Assembly (NCBI GenBank): GCA_021775835.1
Contig: JAJFHC010000111.1
Span: forward strand, 1-13,085
DNA length: 13,085 nt
Direction: 5' to 3'
DNA from: Hyphomicrobiales bacterium
GTDB taxonomy: Bacteria > Pseudomonadota > Alphaproteobacteria > Rhizobiales > JAJFHC01
The position numbers and the translations under genes are program-made. This document shows, in pieces, positions 13,076-13,085 of this stretch; position 1 is the first letter of the stretch; every line of letters begins with the position of its first letter. The notes beneath the pieces are model-generated. The model was not told the origin of the DNA. It saw only the letters and a program-made list of their open reading frames with translations, and did not search any database.

Positions 13076-13085
13076 GTGCCCGTGC
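13076..13085 (+). CDS. Possible start of a gene running off the right edge
   Basis: AGGAG at 13065-13069 is followed 6 bases later by GTG (13076-13078), then CCC and GTG. The strong ribosome binding site and spacing suggest a coding start, but only three codons are visible, so the product cannot be named. Confidence 0.35.

Overview
The window reads as chromosomal DNA of an alphaproteobacterium. The support is moderate-to-high GC in the genes with AT-rich promoters, a branched-chain amino acid (Liv-type) transporter ATPase, a GcvA-like LysR regulator, an alphaproteobacterial-style imelysin, and a TGA-N9-TCA box resembling the RirA iron-responsive operator of Rhizobiales/Rhodobacterales. A marine Stappiaceae-like (Roseibium/Labrenzia) or rhizobial source is my guess; the sequence alone does not prove it. 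I saw no rRNA, tRNA, CRISPR array, intact transposase or phage gene.

Layout. (1) 1-979: the 3' end of a livF-like ABC transporter ATPase, then a DUF924 protein. (2) 980-1834: a gene-poor, decayed stretch holding the C-terminal relic of a TPR protein. (3) 1835-3940: an iron-related block, with a cysteine-free Rrf2-family regulator followed by a secreted imelysin (M75-like). The imelysin promoter region carries several inverted repeats, one matching the RirA box. (4) 4188-4874: a Nu-like glutathione S-transferase, convergent with the next block. (5) 4948-12035: a divergent metabolic cluster around one regulatory gap (7905-8034). Leftward run an SDR with an altered catalytic motif, a DAO-family FAD oxidoreductase and a DapA-family lyase. 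Rightward run a GcvA-like LysR regulator, a classical SDR, a class III aminotransferase and a metallo-beta-lactamase-fold hydrolase. (6) 12087-12630: a membrane-anchored or exported thioredoxin-like protein on the minus strand, whose stop codon lies in a 9-bp tandem repeat. (7) 12631-13085: mostly non-coding, ending in a strong ribosome binding site and a GTG start that run off the window.

How the genes may work together (inference). The divergent cluster looks like one LysR-controlled catabolic unit for an amino- or imino-compound. The FAD oxidoreductase could oxidise a C-N bond, the aminotransferase could move an amino group to a keto acid, the SDRs could handle alcohol/carbonyl steps, the DapA-family enzyme could cleave or dehydrate a 2-oxo acid, and the MBL enzyme could open an ester or lactone. 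I recognise no named pathway with this exact gene set, and it is the best candidate here for an undescribed system. The second point of interest is the multi-element imelysin promoter.
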